NCBI GenBank assembly: GCA_963855995.1
Contig: OY979719.1
Span: forward strand, 6,448,001-6,512,000
Reading direction: 5' to 3'
Source: Muricea muricata
Lineage: Eukaryota > Cnidaria > Anthozoa > Malacalcyonacea > Plexauridae
DNA length: 64,000 nt
Shown here piece by piece: positions 32,169 through 44,938 of this stretch (the first letter of the stretch is position 1; every line of letters begins with the position of its first letter). The notes under the pieces were generated by a model that worked only from the letters and a program-made list of their open reading frames with translations, searched no databases and was not told the origin of the DNA. The position numbers were made by a program, and so were the translations under genes.

Positions 32169-32777
32169 TTTTTTATTCTTTTGTAATATTTACAGTGATC
32201 ACTGCTAGATTTTAGAAAGTCTACTGCATGTGTAAAAGAGCATGACATCTCTATTACCTTCGATCAATAGGGGTGCAAAGATCAAACGATTTCGTGTTTT
32301 CCCCTGGAATCCCCGAGGGGTCACGTATGATCCACTGCATTAGATATTGTCCATTTCATTAACAATACGAACAGAACCTTAACATTACTAGTGAAGGTCT
32401 TTCGTAAGACCGCTTTTACACAAGAATTTTTTTTTGAAACCATTACTGTATTTAATGAAACCCATCGTGGGTTAAAGAAAACACATTGTGGGTTTTTTAT
32501 ACCTGATAATGTGTGTCTAAAAAACCATAATGGGTTTGCTTCTTATATTATGGTATTTGTAAAACCCTTTATTGGAGTATAAGACCGTAAAAGTTAAAAG
32601 TTATTGAAACATCTTAGTTTTCCGATTTTTTAGTTAACTTATCTATTCTATCTATTTTTGAATAATTAATATAATTTATAGTATATTCCATTAAGGTATA
32701 GAACACACATTGATAACAGCTGTCACTAGCTGAAGTGTTATAATCCTGTTAAAATATTTTTTTTAATAATAATAATG

Positions 32778-32811
<34 letters not shown>

Positions 32812-33010
32812 GACCGCTTTAGGTGACATCAGTGATATATTACAGAAAAAGAATATCACTTTTACAACCTGAAGTCCTATATATGATCCATAAAATTTGG
32901 GGCAAATATCACTCAACTATTCTTACAATCATGTTTTCACATGTTTTTTTGTATGTAACTAAAAATAATTTTTTGTACTGCTGCAGTAAATGACATTTTG
33001 TGCCCCTAGG
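32169..33010. other. Gene-free stretch after PPP1R37, with a TAA microsatellite
   Basis: Probable PPP1R37 3' UTR followed by AT-rich DNA. Imperfect direct and inverted TGGGTTT motifs lie at about 32460-32580, and a (TAA)n-type tract at 32764-32811. No coding sequence was recognised. Confidence 0.7.
32764..32811. repeat. (TAA)n microsatellite
   Basis: About 16 TAA-type units with one GAT interruption. Confidence 0.95.
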
Positions 33011-33014
33011 GTTA

Positions 33015-33141
33015 GGCTTCTGTGGCGAAATGGTTAGGCCACTTGCCTTTCACCTCTGGACTTCTCAACCCAAAGTATCAGGGTTTTTGCTGGAACTTCG
33101 GTTTCTTTCCGTAGGGAGGGTTGACCGGGTGGAATAATACG
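33015..33141 (+). mobile_element. tRNA-derived SINE copy
   Basis: A good box A (TGGCGAAATGGTTAG at 33022-33036) with the following GCCACTTGCC, a decayed box B, then the family body GGTTTTTGCTGG, CTTCGGTTTC and GGGTTGACCGGGTGGAATA. Plus orientation. Confidence 0.65.
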
Positions 33142-34540
33142 GGGTATCATAACCTATTTATCAACAGCGACGCCATCTTGAATCGCTATGTCTTGTGGTC
33201 TTGCCATGCTAAAACATCATGTATACAGATAAACTATTGCGATAAACATTTCGTTTCTTATAATCTGTCAATCATATGTATTTCAATGAATTTTGTAAGC
33301 ATTTTGATGATCATTTTTCAGAATAATAAAAATAACGGTTTTCTCCCATATATCTTATTTATTGCTGTTCAAAACAGTTGAATTACCCTGCGTAGACCAC
33401 AATGCATTGCGATATACTTAAAATTCGAGATAGCATAACTATTATTGCGAAACTTAATTGGGTCGACCTTTTTTAGTGACCCTGCCTTTGTGGCGAAGCT
33501 GATGAAATATTTTTTTAAAAAAAATTGTGCTTTATGCATTGTCAAATTCTGGAATGGTAGTAAGATGTATTTCTATTTGTTTAGAATTCTGGAATAAAGA
33601 TATGAACGAAATCCTGGAATCCACTGCGAGTTGAGAGGGAGGGTTATTTAAAATAATAAATTCTTGCGATTGCACTGTGATCAACGGTAATTGTATATCG
33701 CTGACAAAGTAGGTTTAAATGTGTAAAATTTTACACTGAAAATAATTCTTCAATAGAAAATCTATACATTCTCAAATTTGATAATTTTGTTCGTGAAAAG
33801 CTCTTAAACCTAATCATAAAGCTCTTGCGTTTGAAATACTGTAATCAATGAACATACATATATTTGTGTTTATGTGATCAGAAACTGAAACTTGTAGCAT
33901 GTCTTGTGGTAGGCCTAAATTATTATGACATTCAGATATGTTGTAGGTCAGAATAACGAGTAGTTTTTGTATTTTTAGTCGTACTATATTTATTAATATT
34001 TCACGAAGAAAACTACAAAAATCGTTTAACCAAGAATCGAATATGAATATTAGTCCATTTTCTCAACTCGTGCGATTACATGATGGAAAGCTAAATGATA
34101 TCAGAACAAACTCCTCTCATTGAATGTTTGCTCCCTTCACGTTTTCTTCATTAAATATTAATATTTTTAAAGAAATATATGGTCGTTTGTCTCCTTGTTT
34201 ATCTTCGTTGTTTAATTGGTGTTTTAGTGAAAGAAAAAAAAGAGAATGTTTGCTTGTGGTTAGTGTTCACAACTTGTTTATTCGTAAGGGATTAGCGTTT
34301 TCATTTTGCATTTTTAATTTGAACAAAGAAAAACGCAGAGGGTTATAGCCCTTGTTTTTTGGCTACTGTTTTGACTAAAAATTCTAGGGGTTAGGCCTTA
34401 CTAGCTTATTGTGCAAGTTTACATTTTGCAACATTTTTGACCTAAAACTTAAGCAGTTATACCCTTTTTTGCAATTTTTACCAGAAAAGCGTTAAAGTGC
34501 CAATGAAACGAGTATTTATTGATTGCATTGCGAAGATCGC
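33142..34540. other. Gene-free AT-rich stretch
   Basis: Open frames (33121-33381, 34124-34348) have compositions set by AT-rich DNA and no recognisable motifs. Nothing else is supported here. Confidence 0.6.
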
Positions 34541-34910
34541 TTTAAGTGACGGTGTAACAACGGGTATAATTTCTCTAGCTCTCATCCTTCTCGAGTTTAT
34601 TCGATATGTAAATTACACAACTTATGACATCACTGTGTGTAATGAGTATCTTTGAGATTGCTAATTTTATAGCATATGACAATAAGAAACAACTAAAACT
34701 GTGCTGTACGTGTGTAAACTAGGATTAATCGCTGGTCTGCATTTTGTACGGAATATTATATCGATCACGTTGCAAATTACTGATGATTTTTTAAACGTTA
34801 TTATGCACTGTGATGTCATAAGTCATTGTATAATTTACATATCGAATAAAGTTTAATATCCCGAGAAGGAAGAAGCTAGAGAAATTGTACCAAAGAAGTT
34901 ACACCGTCAT
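34541..34910. repeat. Imperfect foldback with ~90-bp arms
   Basis: The left arm has GTGACGGTGTAACAACGGG, AATTTCTCTAGCTCTCATCC and ATTCGATATGTAAATTACAC. The right arm reads the complement, ending GAAGTTACACCGTCATTT. Small differences are spread along the arms. A fragment of the GGGCCACTC family follows at about 34920-34980. Confidence 0.75.
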
Positions 34911-35019
34911 TTCATTATTCTGGCCAGTAAATTGCGTAAAAATAGCGAGACATGTTGCACTTCTGAGTCGCCCCACTGTTTACTCGTCACTCAGTGAGGT
35001 AGGGGAAGGGGGGGGGGGT

Positions 35020-35528
35020 ATCGTCTAAAACGCGGAACACGGAATGGAACAACTGGAATACCTGGAACAACTGGAACAACTAAAAATTTCCGATTTTTAG
35101 CACTTTTCTGAAATAAAGAGATAAGTTCAAAAACTGAAAGAGACACAAGTCTGACACACTGTCAGTCTGTCAAAAAGTAAAATTTAGCTATTGCGGTTTT
35201 ATTTTCGTATTTCAAATTTTCCATTTTGCCCTACATACTTCCCCTGTGCCCTTAAGTTTCGCCCCTGAAGACAATGAAATTCGAATTTTGCGTGGCGTTG
35301 CCAAAGCGTGTCCACCCTGTGTGGGTCTACTTTTCCTTAATAAATTACGATCCTTCGAGAGTGGAACAGGATATATATATGTATAGTCAGGTGAAAAATA
35401 ATATCTATGCAAGTCTAATATCGTGTTTTTTCCCTGAAAATCGCAAGATATTTGTTTGTAATAAAAGAAAAATTCAGTTGTTCCAGGTATTCCAGTTGTT
35501 CCATTCCGTGTTCCGCGTTTTAGACGAT
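35020..35528. mobile_element. MITE with ~60-bp inverted ends, GGAACAACT sub-repeats
   Basis: ATCGTCTAAAACGCGGAACA followed by CGGAATGGAACAACTGG lies at one end, its complement at the other. The ends themselves contain short GGAACAACT repeats. Both flanks carry GGGGAAGGGGGGGG, but not directly abutting, so this is not a clean target duplication. Confidence 0.75.
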
Positions 35529-35929
35529 TCGGGGAAGGGGGGGGGGGGGCATTGGGTAATTTCTTGCTTTCTGACACGAGTTTTTGAACCCAATAGCCCG
35601 GTTAAAATCTTATTTTTGCAATAACATGACACATATACACATGATGCAAAAACACTCATCCCCCTTCCTCAATATGTCGCCAGATTTGAAATTTATACAA
35701 GTACGATTTTGACGACAACTGGGCAACTCCTCGCCCCTGCTCATACTAGGTGATAATATAGACCAGTGTTTGGGCTTAAGTATATCCATGCATCCAGGTC
35801 AGCTTACATGAAAAAGCCAAAAAAGATAGCATGTACCCTGGGTGAAAAACGAAATTGCGAAAATGAGATTTCCAGCAGATTTGCACCCATTGTCTAAGTG
35901 GCAATCACTCAGTAATTATCAATGTTATT

Positions 35930-35957
35930 ACTCCGCCTGCCGTAGGCGAGGCGGAGT
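35930..35957. repeat. GGCGGAGT hairpin heading a repeat (copy 1)
   Basis: ACTCCGCC and GGCGGAGT flank a core TGCCGTAGGCGA. The sequence after it (TTTTAAATTCG) is identical to that after the copy at 63963, in the same orientation. This is consistent with the terminus of an interspersed element. Confidence 0.7.
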
Positions 35958-37060
35958 TTTAAATTCGCCCCGTTTCTGTTTTTTTTTTTTTTTTATTATT
36001 TTTTTCGGTGTCAGAAGTCGGTGCAGCGCTCATGGGTGATACCGCTGGCACAAACCGCGTGAGCCGACCTAAACACGGCGTTTAAACTCAATTTCTAGCG
36101 AAATGTGTCAACAAAACACGCATTTAAACGTGCATGCTAGAACATCTAAACCGCAAGAAGGTTTTACGTGCAAAGATTCTCATGCAAAATGCTTTAAAAC
36201 GACAAATTCCAGCGATGTGTCGCGGTGAAGTTTTGAGAGCGTGTTTCCGTCATTTTCTGGTTTATTCCTACTTTTAAGGAAATTTAGAAATTTCTACACA
36301 AGAATCAAACGCAAATTCTACTGAAATATCTACATACATACAAAATGAAGATCGGTGAAGGAACTTCGCAAAAATATTCATTTTTGTACTTTCGAACGGC
36401 GTTTTTCCTATGCTTTTGACTGAAAACACGACGAACGACACTTGCCAGAGCAATTTGCGTGGCGCGTGGAATGACGTGAGCACGGGGACACAAAAATTGA
36501 GGTTATTGAGTGCGAGTTCCCTATCTGTATATATCTGATCTGTGATACAGCTTCTTCTGAATCAGGAACAAGGAACTTGCTCGGAGCTCGGAGCATGTCG
36601 ACACAAAGTGGTAGTTTCGGCGTTCCTCGGAATTCGTCGGTTTCCGACGCTGCTCGAAGGTTTTCCGAATACTATTTTTTCAAAATTTTTCTCTAGCTCG
36701 AAGATTTTGCTCCTTGAAAGTCCTCTAAATTTTCATGCATCCTAACTTTGTTTTAAGGTAATATGCTTTATTTTCTATCATTATTTGTAGCAAAGTACTT
36801 AGATTGTGCATAGAGATCGATTTTTGAGAGATCAGACTGGAAATAAGTACAATTTTCGAGTATTGTAAGTTTGTGCTTTCCAAGCATGGCTATGGTCGCA
36901 TGTAAGATTAAGGCTACCGTTTTCAGTTGAAGTTGGTTCGATAATAATACCATGAAATCCGCTATAGAAACTGAATGAGGTCTTGAATTGTTGAGATTGT
37001 CGAAGAAAGTATGCTGAGACAGTTCTATGTATAGAGTTGGTTCTGGTTCAAATTTATTGA
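35958..37060. other. Unique flank left of the giant palindrome
   Basis: About 1.1 kb with a poly-T run at 35979-36006 and no recognisable gene. It is not mirrored at the right end within the window. It may be the body of the repeat headed by the hairpin at 35930. Confidence 0.5.
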
Positions 37061-37404
37061 AAAAAGGCAATTTAATTTTAATTTTGTGAATTTCGATTAC
37101 AAAACATGCCTTGGACTGTCGACCAATTGATTTCGTCAGGCGATTACAGACTTGTGAGAGGAGGGGGGTAGCCTAATTACTAAAATGTAGTGAAAAAAGG
37201 ACTTTCCATCTAATGGTGGGAGCAGGTTGGCGGGAACACTGGAGAATAAAGGTCCTGTCACAATGCAATTTTTCTTGCAACTTGAAATGCAATTCTACTA
37301 TTGGGAGATGTAAAATTGGCAAATGCAAGTTTCCATCACAGTTTGCTGGGGTTTTTTAACGTACCAAACATTTGTCACAAATTTACTTAAGAGTAGATTT
37401 TCCC

Positions 37405-38088
37405 TGTAGCAAAAAAGATGGCAAATGTCGATTTTACCACTAGCGGCTAAATCGAGGAATGCACATTTACTAGCGGCTAAATCGAGGTTAGGGTTATTTC
37501 AGATCCGTCAGAGCACCTCCTGCCCGCAGGCTAATTGTATATTGACTAGTAATAACTATTTCAACGGCTTTTTTCGCTTTAAATATTTTTGAAATGTGTT
37601 TAAGGATGAGTAATATGTTATGAACGAGAAAAAATTTTAAAGACGAGAAAAACTTTGAAAAAAATGTGAAAAAAAACATAAATAAAAAAGGGACTGCAAG
37701 GGTTCACGAACCAGCGCTGCTCAAACCGTGTTCAACGCCTTTATCCACTGCGCCAAGAATGCTCGCTGAAGGAAACGCATCAAAACTTGTATATAAACCC
37801 TAACCCTATCCCTAATCCTAAACCTCGATTTAGCCGCTAGTAAATGTGCATTCCTCGATTTAGCCGCTGGTGATTTTACCAGAGTGCATGGCAGTCTGAA
37901 ATTGTTTAAAAAGGCAAATTAACGTCTTTTGAAGAACAGACAGAAGACAATAGGTTATTTTCACACTTGTGTTAAAATTTCAATCCAGTAGCTTTGTTTC
38001 TTGTCATCTTTTCCCACGTATTCTTTCTTGATACCTGCAATGCATTCTGGTAAAATCGACATGTCGCCATCTTTTTTGCTACGGTGAA
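37405..38088. mobile_element. MITE, CACCGTAGCAAAA family, split by an insertion
   Basis: GTAGCAAAAAAGATGGCAAA at the left, ATGTCGCCATCTTTTTTGCT (then ACGGTGAAT) at the right. It is interrupted by the 37440-37871 insertion. The intact mirror copy is at 63377-63621. Confidence 0.8.
37440..37871. mobile_element. Left-arm-only insertion with AGCGGCTAAATCGAGG ends
   Basis: Flanked by a 10-bp direct repeat GATTTTACCA (37430-37439 and 37872-37881), present once in the mirror arm. The ends are inverted repeats carrying two copies of AGCGGCTAAATCGAGG separated by AATGCACATTTACT. TTAGGG-like tracts adjoin the inner side of both ends. There is a tRNA-like or low-complexity interior but no long ORF. Confidence 0.85.
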
Positions 38089-38094
38089 TGCAAG

Positions 38095-39990
38095 GAAAAG
38101 TGCACCGTGTGACAGGGCCTTAAGGGTAAGAGGTGGATAGAGAAGGAGACAGAGCAGTTACAAGTGCAAGAAAAATTGCACCGTGTGACAGGGCCTTGAG
38201 GGTGGGAGGTGGATAGGAGGAGACGGAGCAGGATGTGGGAGTCGTGCAAGGTCGGGATGTTAAAAAAGAACAAGGAATGTTATGTTTTTAATGCCTTTTA
38301 GACTTTTCTTGAGGCAATTAAAATTCAAACTGTCAAATCCAAACACTGTACAGAATGGCCGACTTTACGTGGTCTTTAGTTTTTACACAACCACTTGCAT
38401 TGTTATCTTTTGCAGTTTGTTTGCCATTTCAGTTATCTATCTTCAATAGAATTCTTTGAAATTTGTTTGTAGATCAACAAAATGCTTAACCTCCTCTCAA
38501 CAACTGGCAGATTATGAAAAATGAAATTGTTAAAGGTATTGGAATATTGCATGTACAATATTGAATATGGGACAATTTGGGACGGTATAATTTTGGACAT
38601 GACGGTTTCATTCTCACCTAATTTGACGATTATTTTGTGGGTACACATACCGTGGAATCTCGTGCTCCAGAAGCATTTTAATCTTAGAAAAAGTCAAATA
38701 ATGATGAACTGTGTTTTAAAAGAAAGTTAGAATCTTATTTGGTTCAAATCAATTGAATTATGGCCCAAGAGTTCATGAAAACACATACAAAAGGCTTTCT
38801 TAAAAAACTGAAATATCAAATCTAGCAATTTTATATGTTATGCCTCTAAACAACACAATTCTGTTTCTAAAAATTGGTACCCTACTAGACCTATATGCAT
38901 GATTATACTAATTTGGACATATTTATTTTTACCCATTAAAATATAAATTTGTGTTTAATCATTCGTGTTTGTCATTATTTGACTTTGTAATGTTGGTTAA
39001 ACATAAGGAGATTGAGGTGACTTTGCCAGAAACAAAAACATCCATTATTATACTAAAATTTCAATATATATAGCAATTAAAACTAACCACAGGAAATATA
39101 TTTCTACTTTTTAATTGAAATGTTTCTGTTATATGCACTATATCATATTTTTGATAAAAAATTACAACACCTATGTTATTTCCTGGTTTACTATCTCAAT
39201 CATCTTTTGTTTAAGCTGGCTTTGAGTGTTCATTTGAAAGTTTGGAAAGTTCATTTGAAAATCACAATAGTTCTCAATGTTATATTGGACCCTTTAAAGT
39301 TAAAAAAATACTTTGTAATATTTTATACTACTGGTAATTTATCTTAGATACAGACTTTGTGATTTTGTACTAGAATGTTGACTTTCAAACTTTAAGATGA
39401 ACTACTTATTAAGGACAAAATAAGCTAGCATATTGTCTTTTGTTTACAAAGTGGAACTTGTTTGGAATTGAGATGAACTGATGCAGTTGTTCTTTAACTT
39501 TATCAATTAATTACATATCTTAAATGAAAAAGAAAACCACAACTTGCCAAATAAATTCTGTGGGCTCTTTTTGTTAGCAAAGAAAAGATGTGGCAGATGT
39601 AAGAATTTAAGAGTAAAAAAGTTTCCTTGGACTAAAAAAATTGACAGTATGCCAGATTTTCTAGATAAACAAGCAGTACAGATGTTGGCCAATAATAAGT
39701 ATAAGTAACTACAATTTTTAATTTTAAAAGTTTTCTATTGATGCCTGGATACAGTAAATACTTTACCAGAGTTCTTCGTATTACATCGACTTGAAAAAGT
39801 TTTAAGTCACATGAAGCTTTTAGTTGATACTATGCAATTTCAAATTTTACAGACTTCTTAATTAACATGCCAAATTTACCTTGTTGAACATAAGGTCTTT
39901 CCTGAGAAAAAGTAAAACTGTCTGGCATTATATGGAGTAGAATAATTTAAATTAGTTTGAGACTTTGATTTGATAACAATTTTGATTTGT
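38095..39990. other. Gene-free part of the left arm
   Basis: Starts with two tandem copies of a ~55-bp unit containing GCACCGTGTGACAGGGCCTT (about 38100-38235), then AT-rich DNA. Open frames are short and unremarkable. Mirrored nearly exactly at about 61473-63370. Confidence 0.7.
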
Positions 39991-39991
39991 A

Positions 39992-40086
39992 CTATTTACA
40001 ATACAAGTGACCGGGTTGTATCGGATATAGAAACCCAAGCTGAAGGCGAGATATCTGACATACACAGATGCGAATGTTGTAAATGG
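39992..40086. repeat. Foldback relative with AAGCTGAAGGCGAG tip
   Basis: ACTATTTACAATACAAGTGA ... GAATGTTGTAAATGGCTTGT is homologous to 16349-16451, with a decayed stem. Mirror copy at 61377-61471. Confidence 0.6.
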
Positions 40087-41282
40087 CTTGTGAAACTCGT
40101 CAATTTTATACATCAGATCTATAGCAAAGTGATTTTGAAAATACCGATTCTGTAAGATGAGAAAATGATTTCTTTTGTGTTTCCTGTATGATTTATTACT
40201 TTATAAGTTTCTTAATTAAAATTACAACATATTGCCTACTGGAACTTTTTATATTGTTTGGTTGTGGTGAATTTGTATTTTGGCAATTGAAATATTTTTG
40301 AATTTGTATGTGCATTTCCTTTGCTTCAGTTCAAGTTTACATTTCAAATATTCCACTTTGTAATACTTGCGTGGTAATAATAATATAAGAAAACAGGTTT
40401 ACATGGCTCTTGAATATAGTCTTTTCAACAAGTAAGTAAAGATGAATTTATACTTCAAAGAGATATGTTCCTAACCTGACAATGGTACCTTCCAAAAAGA
40501 CTAAATTTAAATTGATTCTTCGAATAAATTTTTTACTTTTCAATCCAAGATCAATCTAAGTTATGTATTTCTACTTTTATTTTGGTCTCTTTAACACTGA
40601 AACTATCAATTGTATATAAAGCAACTTCACTATCGAGTGACTTCATTAGTTGCTGGGCAAAGCCAAAGCATTGATTTTTCGGCTGTTTTCAATGAAAAAT
40701 AGAATTTTGCCCAAAGTTATCTCAAATAAATTATCACAATTTGAACAAAAAGCTTCTGTTCTTGTGCCCACCAGAAAAATGAGATGTCTGAGACTTTCTT
40801 TGTATTTTTTTGCGAAAAATAGATCGCATGCACTGTTATGCAAAGAAAAGTGTAAGAGATTGGTTTCTGAAAAATGTCGTGCTACACACAATATTCTAAA
40901 AATGCTTGGTTTTTATTCTATGTATTTTTGAATTTTTTGTTAAAAAAAAATAAAGGTAGCAATGTTTAGTGCATTTCACATTGTCAGGTTAGAAACGCAA
41001 TAAGAAAAATGTGGCTCCGAACATTACAGCTTGGTCAATTTGGAATTTATAAAAAAATCGTTTCTTCGTTGTTTTTCGACGTTTTGAAGGGTTGTTTCGA
41101 GTACAAAAAAGTATTTTTAGGAAGAATTATGTGCCCACGTTACATGTCTCAAAGCCATCAAAATTCGTTGGTAATTCGTGCATGTATTTTTTCTGACTTA
41201 TAAAAGCACAATTGATTAAAAATAATATTTTTCTTTTGACAAAAATACCTTTCTTCTGTGAGGCTGGCTGTATTTGAAAAAG

Positions 41283-41361
41283 CGTTGGTCAACGCTCCGC
41301 CAAAACTCGTGGGTTTTCTCCGGGTACTCCGGTTCTTCCCACTGGGAGAGTTGACAGGGTA
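41283..41361 (+). mobile_element. SINE body fragment
   Basis: GTCAACGCTCCGCC, CGTGGGTTTTCTCCGGGTAC, TCCGGTTCTTCCCACTGGG and AGTTGACAGGGTAG: the best preserved copy of the family's 3' body. Mirrored at 60102-60180. Confidence 0.65.
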
Positions 41362-41844
41362 GTTACATATGGTTATACAAATGTGACTAACTTTTGAAAA
41401 CCTTTCTACTTAGACTTGTTAAGCCTTCTCGTCATCTCTATCAGTTGCATGTTTTGAGCCACATGTTTTTCTTTGTAATTGTGAAACAACTCGTTATATG
41501 CTGGGTAAACCTTTGCAAAACTCTCAAAATTTATCACTTCAAGTTGTTTCATTGTTATAATATATTTTGAAGTATAAACATTTACTTACGTTGAAAAGAC
41601 CCAAGTTTTTTAGGACTTTGTTCATTCACTTGTGTTATTGTTCTCTCTGCCATGTTCTGTTTTCTTCTGTTGTTATTTTAATAAGTACAATGTGTGGTAG
41701 TTAATCTCTTTTTATTGTTATTCAAATTGTATGTAATCTTTACAAATTTTTTCAATAAATTGTTTACAAAATTTACTTGTGACCCCTTTTTAATTAAAAA
41801 TTCAATTCCCATGGGAATTGAGAAATTGAATAAAAAAAATCCCC

Positions 41845-41962
41845 CTACCCCGGCCAGCTCCCCAAGTGCCACTTCCACCTAAGTAGAAGTACTTATACAT
41901 GTAGTACAAGTACTTCTACTTATTCACGGTGGAAGTAGCACTCGGAGAACTGGCCGGGGTAG
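41845..41962. repeat. Foldback with CCCCGGCCAG ends
   Basis: CTACCCCGGCCAGCTCCCCA ... CAAGTACTTCTACTTATTCA and complement ending GAACTGGCCGGGGTAG, arms ~50 bp around TACATGTAGTA. Mirrored at 59501-59618. Confidence 0.85.
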
Positions 41963-42796
41963 CCGGCAAAGAGAAGACCAACTTTGCAAGTGCTAATACA
42001 ATTGCTAAGTTGATCTTCCCTAGAGAGCAGCCGCGCGTACCTAACAAATTAAAACAACAAACGTTAGTGACTTAAGTACTTAGCATGCAAATTTGATTCC
42101 CAAAGCCAAAATGTCAAGTGCCCCCCGCTGATCCTACCAACTGCCTACCTGCCTCAGTTCTAAGCTGTCTTCCTCAGTTCTAAGCTCCTGCATTCCATTC
42201 GTTACCTTCACTTTCCTCACCATCGCACAGTCACTCACAGCTGATAAACCCGCATGCACCACCACCACCCCGACTGCCACCCAATTTCGAAAATTAAAAG
42301 AGTTAAAATTTCGGTAAAGTATGCATTTTAAATGCAATTTATTTGGATATTTTAGATCAAACGTAAACAGAAAAAGCTCGTACATAAAAACAGGTGAGAA
42401 TTCTATTTAAAATTTGCTTGCAAAATATAAAACTTAATTCGCATTTTTCTTAGTTAATAGTATAGATCAATTTAGTTGATGTTGAAACCTACTCTTAACT
42501 GTTTTGTTAGAAGTGACGACAGATTTTGGTTTTTAAGCATACTTTCAAAAATTTTAATTCCTTTAATAAACCTAACCCCATGCAACTTACACACGGCGCA
42601 CACCCTCGCAGTCCATACATTTAGCTAATAAATTACGTTATAAACAAAAAAGCAAAATAAAAAGATAAATTACGTTATCTCTAGCTACTTAAACCCACTT
42701 AGACTGAGTTTTTGATTGAATTTTCAAACGTAAAACCTTAGCTGAATGGGCATGGGCTTTTCGTTGTGTTAACTGTTCCGGAGTAAATATAAACCT

Positions 42797-43038
42797 GGGG
42801 CCGGTTGTATCAAAGGCGTTTAGCTTAAACGGTGGATAAGTGAAATTTAAAAATCAGTTTTACACCTAGTACGGAACCGAAATTATGAGTTGAAATAGAA
42901 TAAATATTTAGTTTTATATATAATTGTTCTTCTCAGGTCAAATAACTTCAGCTGGTTTGTTTATACAACATGGAAACGTGTTTCATATTTTTGACTTATC
43001 CACCGTTTAAGCTAAACGCCTTTGATACAACCGGCCCC
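42797..43038. mobile_element. MITE with GGGGCCGGTTGTATC ends (left-arm copy)
   Basis: 242 bp. The inverted ends are about 45 bp, GGGGCCGGTTGTATCAAAGG followed by CGTTTAGCTTAAACGGTGGA, with their complement at the right. Non-coding. The same terminus type occurs at 18984. Confidence 0.9.
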
Positions 43039-43542
43039 TGATACTTACCAAAGTCCAAGGCTGGGTCAAATAAGCATGAGAATTAGGCAAAAATAAAAAG
43101 CAATTGAAACTCAACAGATTCACTAAAGTTGTTTTTTTTTTTTTGGCAACTTATATCCTTAAGTGTAGATGACATGCAATTTTTAATGCCGTAATTCTCA
43201 CACTTATTTAACCGAAACGCCTTCATTTGCATGGTACCTCGCAGCTGCTCTCAAACCACCTTCGTAATTTGCTTTAGTGTACACAAACAATGACTTCATT
43301 GTTCCTGCTTACCAAAACAAATCTGAAAGCACCAAGATACTTATCATATTAATAATCAAAGAGGATTCGCATTATGCAGTAATTACCATAAACAGACGCA
43401 TCACCATTGAAACAAAGCATGCCGTATTCCCATGGGAATTTAAAATGCACAAAAAAATATAATGATCCTACTGATTTGCATGGATGTATGAACCAAATTA
43501 GCTAAGAAACAAAGAAATGATATATTCCCTTGGGAATTTAAT

Positions 43543-43760
43543 GTAGCAAAAAGATGGCGGGTGTTGATTTTACCAGAATGCCTTGCGGTCTGAAGGTAAA
43601 TTAACCTCGTTTGAGGAACAGACAGATAGGTTATTTTGTCACTTGTGTTAAAATTCCGTCCATTAGCTTATCTTAAATATCATTTCACTGGTATTCTTGA
43701 TTGATACCCGCATTAAATTCTGGTAAAATCGACATGCCACCATCTGTTTTGCTACGGTGA
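43543..43760. mobile_element. MITE, CACCGTAGCAAAA family (left-arm copy)
   Basis: GTAGCAAAAAGATGGCGGGT at the left and CCACCATCTGTTTTGCTACG at the right. It lacks a ~17-bp stretch that its mirror copy at 57686-57920 keeps, the first clear arm difference moving inward. Confidence 0.75.
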
Positions 43761-44661
43761 ATTGGAATACAAGTCACATTTTCTCGCTTTTTAACCAGAG
43801 AACACATTCTTTAAAGGTAGAACGACGGAATTGATCGTTTACAATCGACGCCATCTTTGTTGACGTTTGAAACACATGGCAACCACAAAGTATCTATTCA
43901 TTATATCTGATCCTATCGAGCCATACATCTTTAAAGTATCATTCATAATACGCTAAAACTAACGATGAAATAGTAAATTGACACTAGTGTTTCGCTGTAA
44001 ACAGCTGAAGTAATCTGCAGAGTCAACCAAGATGGCGCCCAATCACACGAAATGACGGCATGTGCAAACCAAGAATAGTGACAAAATGCATCAACTATAA
44101 TTTAGTGGCATTATTACGAAACTTAACGAAAACAAAATAACGTTCAATCCTACATGTTATTTTGTTTTGTTTTGAGAAATATCCAAATCCAAATGTTAGA
44201 GACGAAATTTCCAGGCGTTAAGGTATTGTTTCTTTAAAAAATATTGTCGACATTTACCATATTTTTACCTGTTTTTTGACTCGAAAATTGACTGCCAAAC
44301 TCCTAGATATTCTATTTAATTATTTTGTTGAATGTATTTGATATCAATGTTATTTCAATCCAATTTTTTTCACTTAATTTGCTGTCTTTTCTTTTTCATT
44401 AACGAGAAATATCTATTAAATCCTCTTTGATCCCTCAATAATAAGTATCTTGTTTTCTCCTAACTTGCACATTACCACTACTTTCTATTACAATGTCGTG
44501 TCTTCTTATTCTTGTGGATTGTTGTTTTGTGGGTCTTGCCGTCCAGGATCGTTCATTCTTTTCTCTTCTTGTGCGTTTTTTTCACATCCCATCACCCTTT
44601 GCAATAGTAGAAAGAATTAAGTCATGAGATGATATTACGAATAATTTATAAACTATAACAT

Positions 44662-44783
44662 GATAAGTTTCTTGTACGTTTGCATGGTGAATACAATATA
44701 CTTATTAAGCTTTGTGGAAACACCACGTAAATTTATTATTGCAATAATAAATTTACGTGGTGTTTCCACAAAGCTTAATAAGT
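44662..44783. mobile_element. Left-arm-only insertion containing an 84-bp perfect palindrome
   Basis: The 12-bp direct repeat AAACTATAACAT flanks it (44650-44661, 44784-44795) and occurs once in the right arm. Positions 44700-44783 form an exact palindrome (start ACTTATTAAGCTTTGTGG, centre ATTATTGCAATAAT). Confidence 0.9.
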
Positions 44784-44810
44784 AAACTATAACATATTAA
44801 GCACTTATTG

Positions 44811-44938
44811 GATGAGGTTTTTGTGATATGCGAAATGATCAATGTCGAGGTAAGAGTTATCAGCCGAGCCGAAGGCGAGTCAGATAACTCTTACCAAGAC
44901 ATTGATAATTTTGCATATCACAAAAACCGAATCCGATA
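44811..44938. repeat. Foldback with GAGCCGAAGGCGAG tip (left-arm copy)
   Basis: Arms TTTTTGTGATATGCGAAATG ... GGTAAGAGTTATC and the complement, tip CAGCCGAGCCGAAGGCGAGT. Mirror copy at about 56645-56772. Short frames of 70-87 codons (44860-45123 minus, mirrored) overlap it. Confidence 0.8.

Noticed and set aside
35020-35528. Target-site duplication GGGGAAGGGGGGGG around the MITE
   Set aside because: The G-rich tracts do not directly abut both ends; they are probably local low-complexity sequence.
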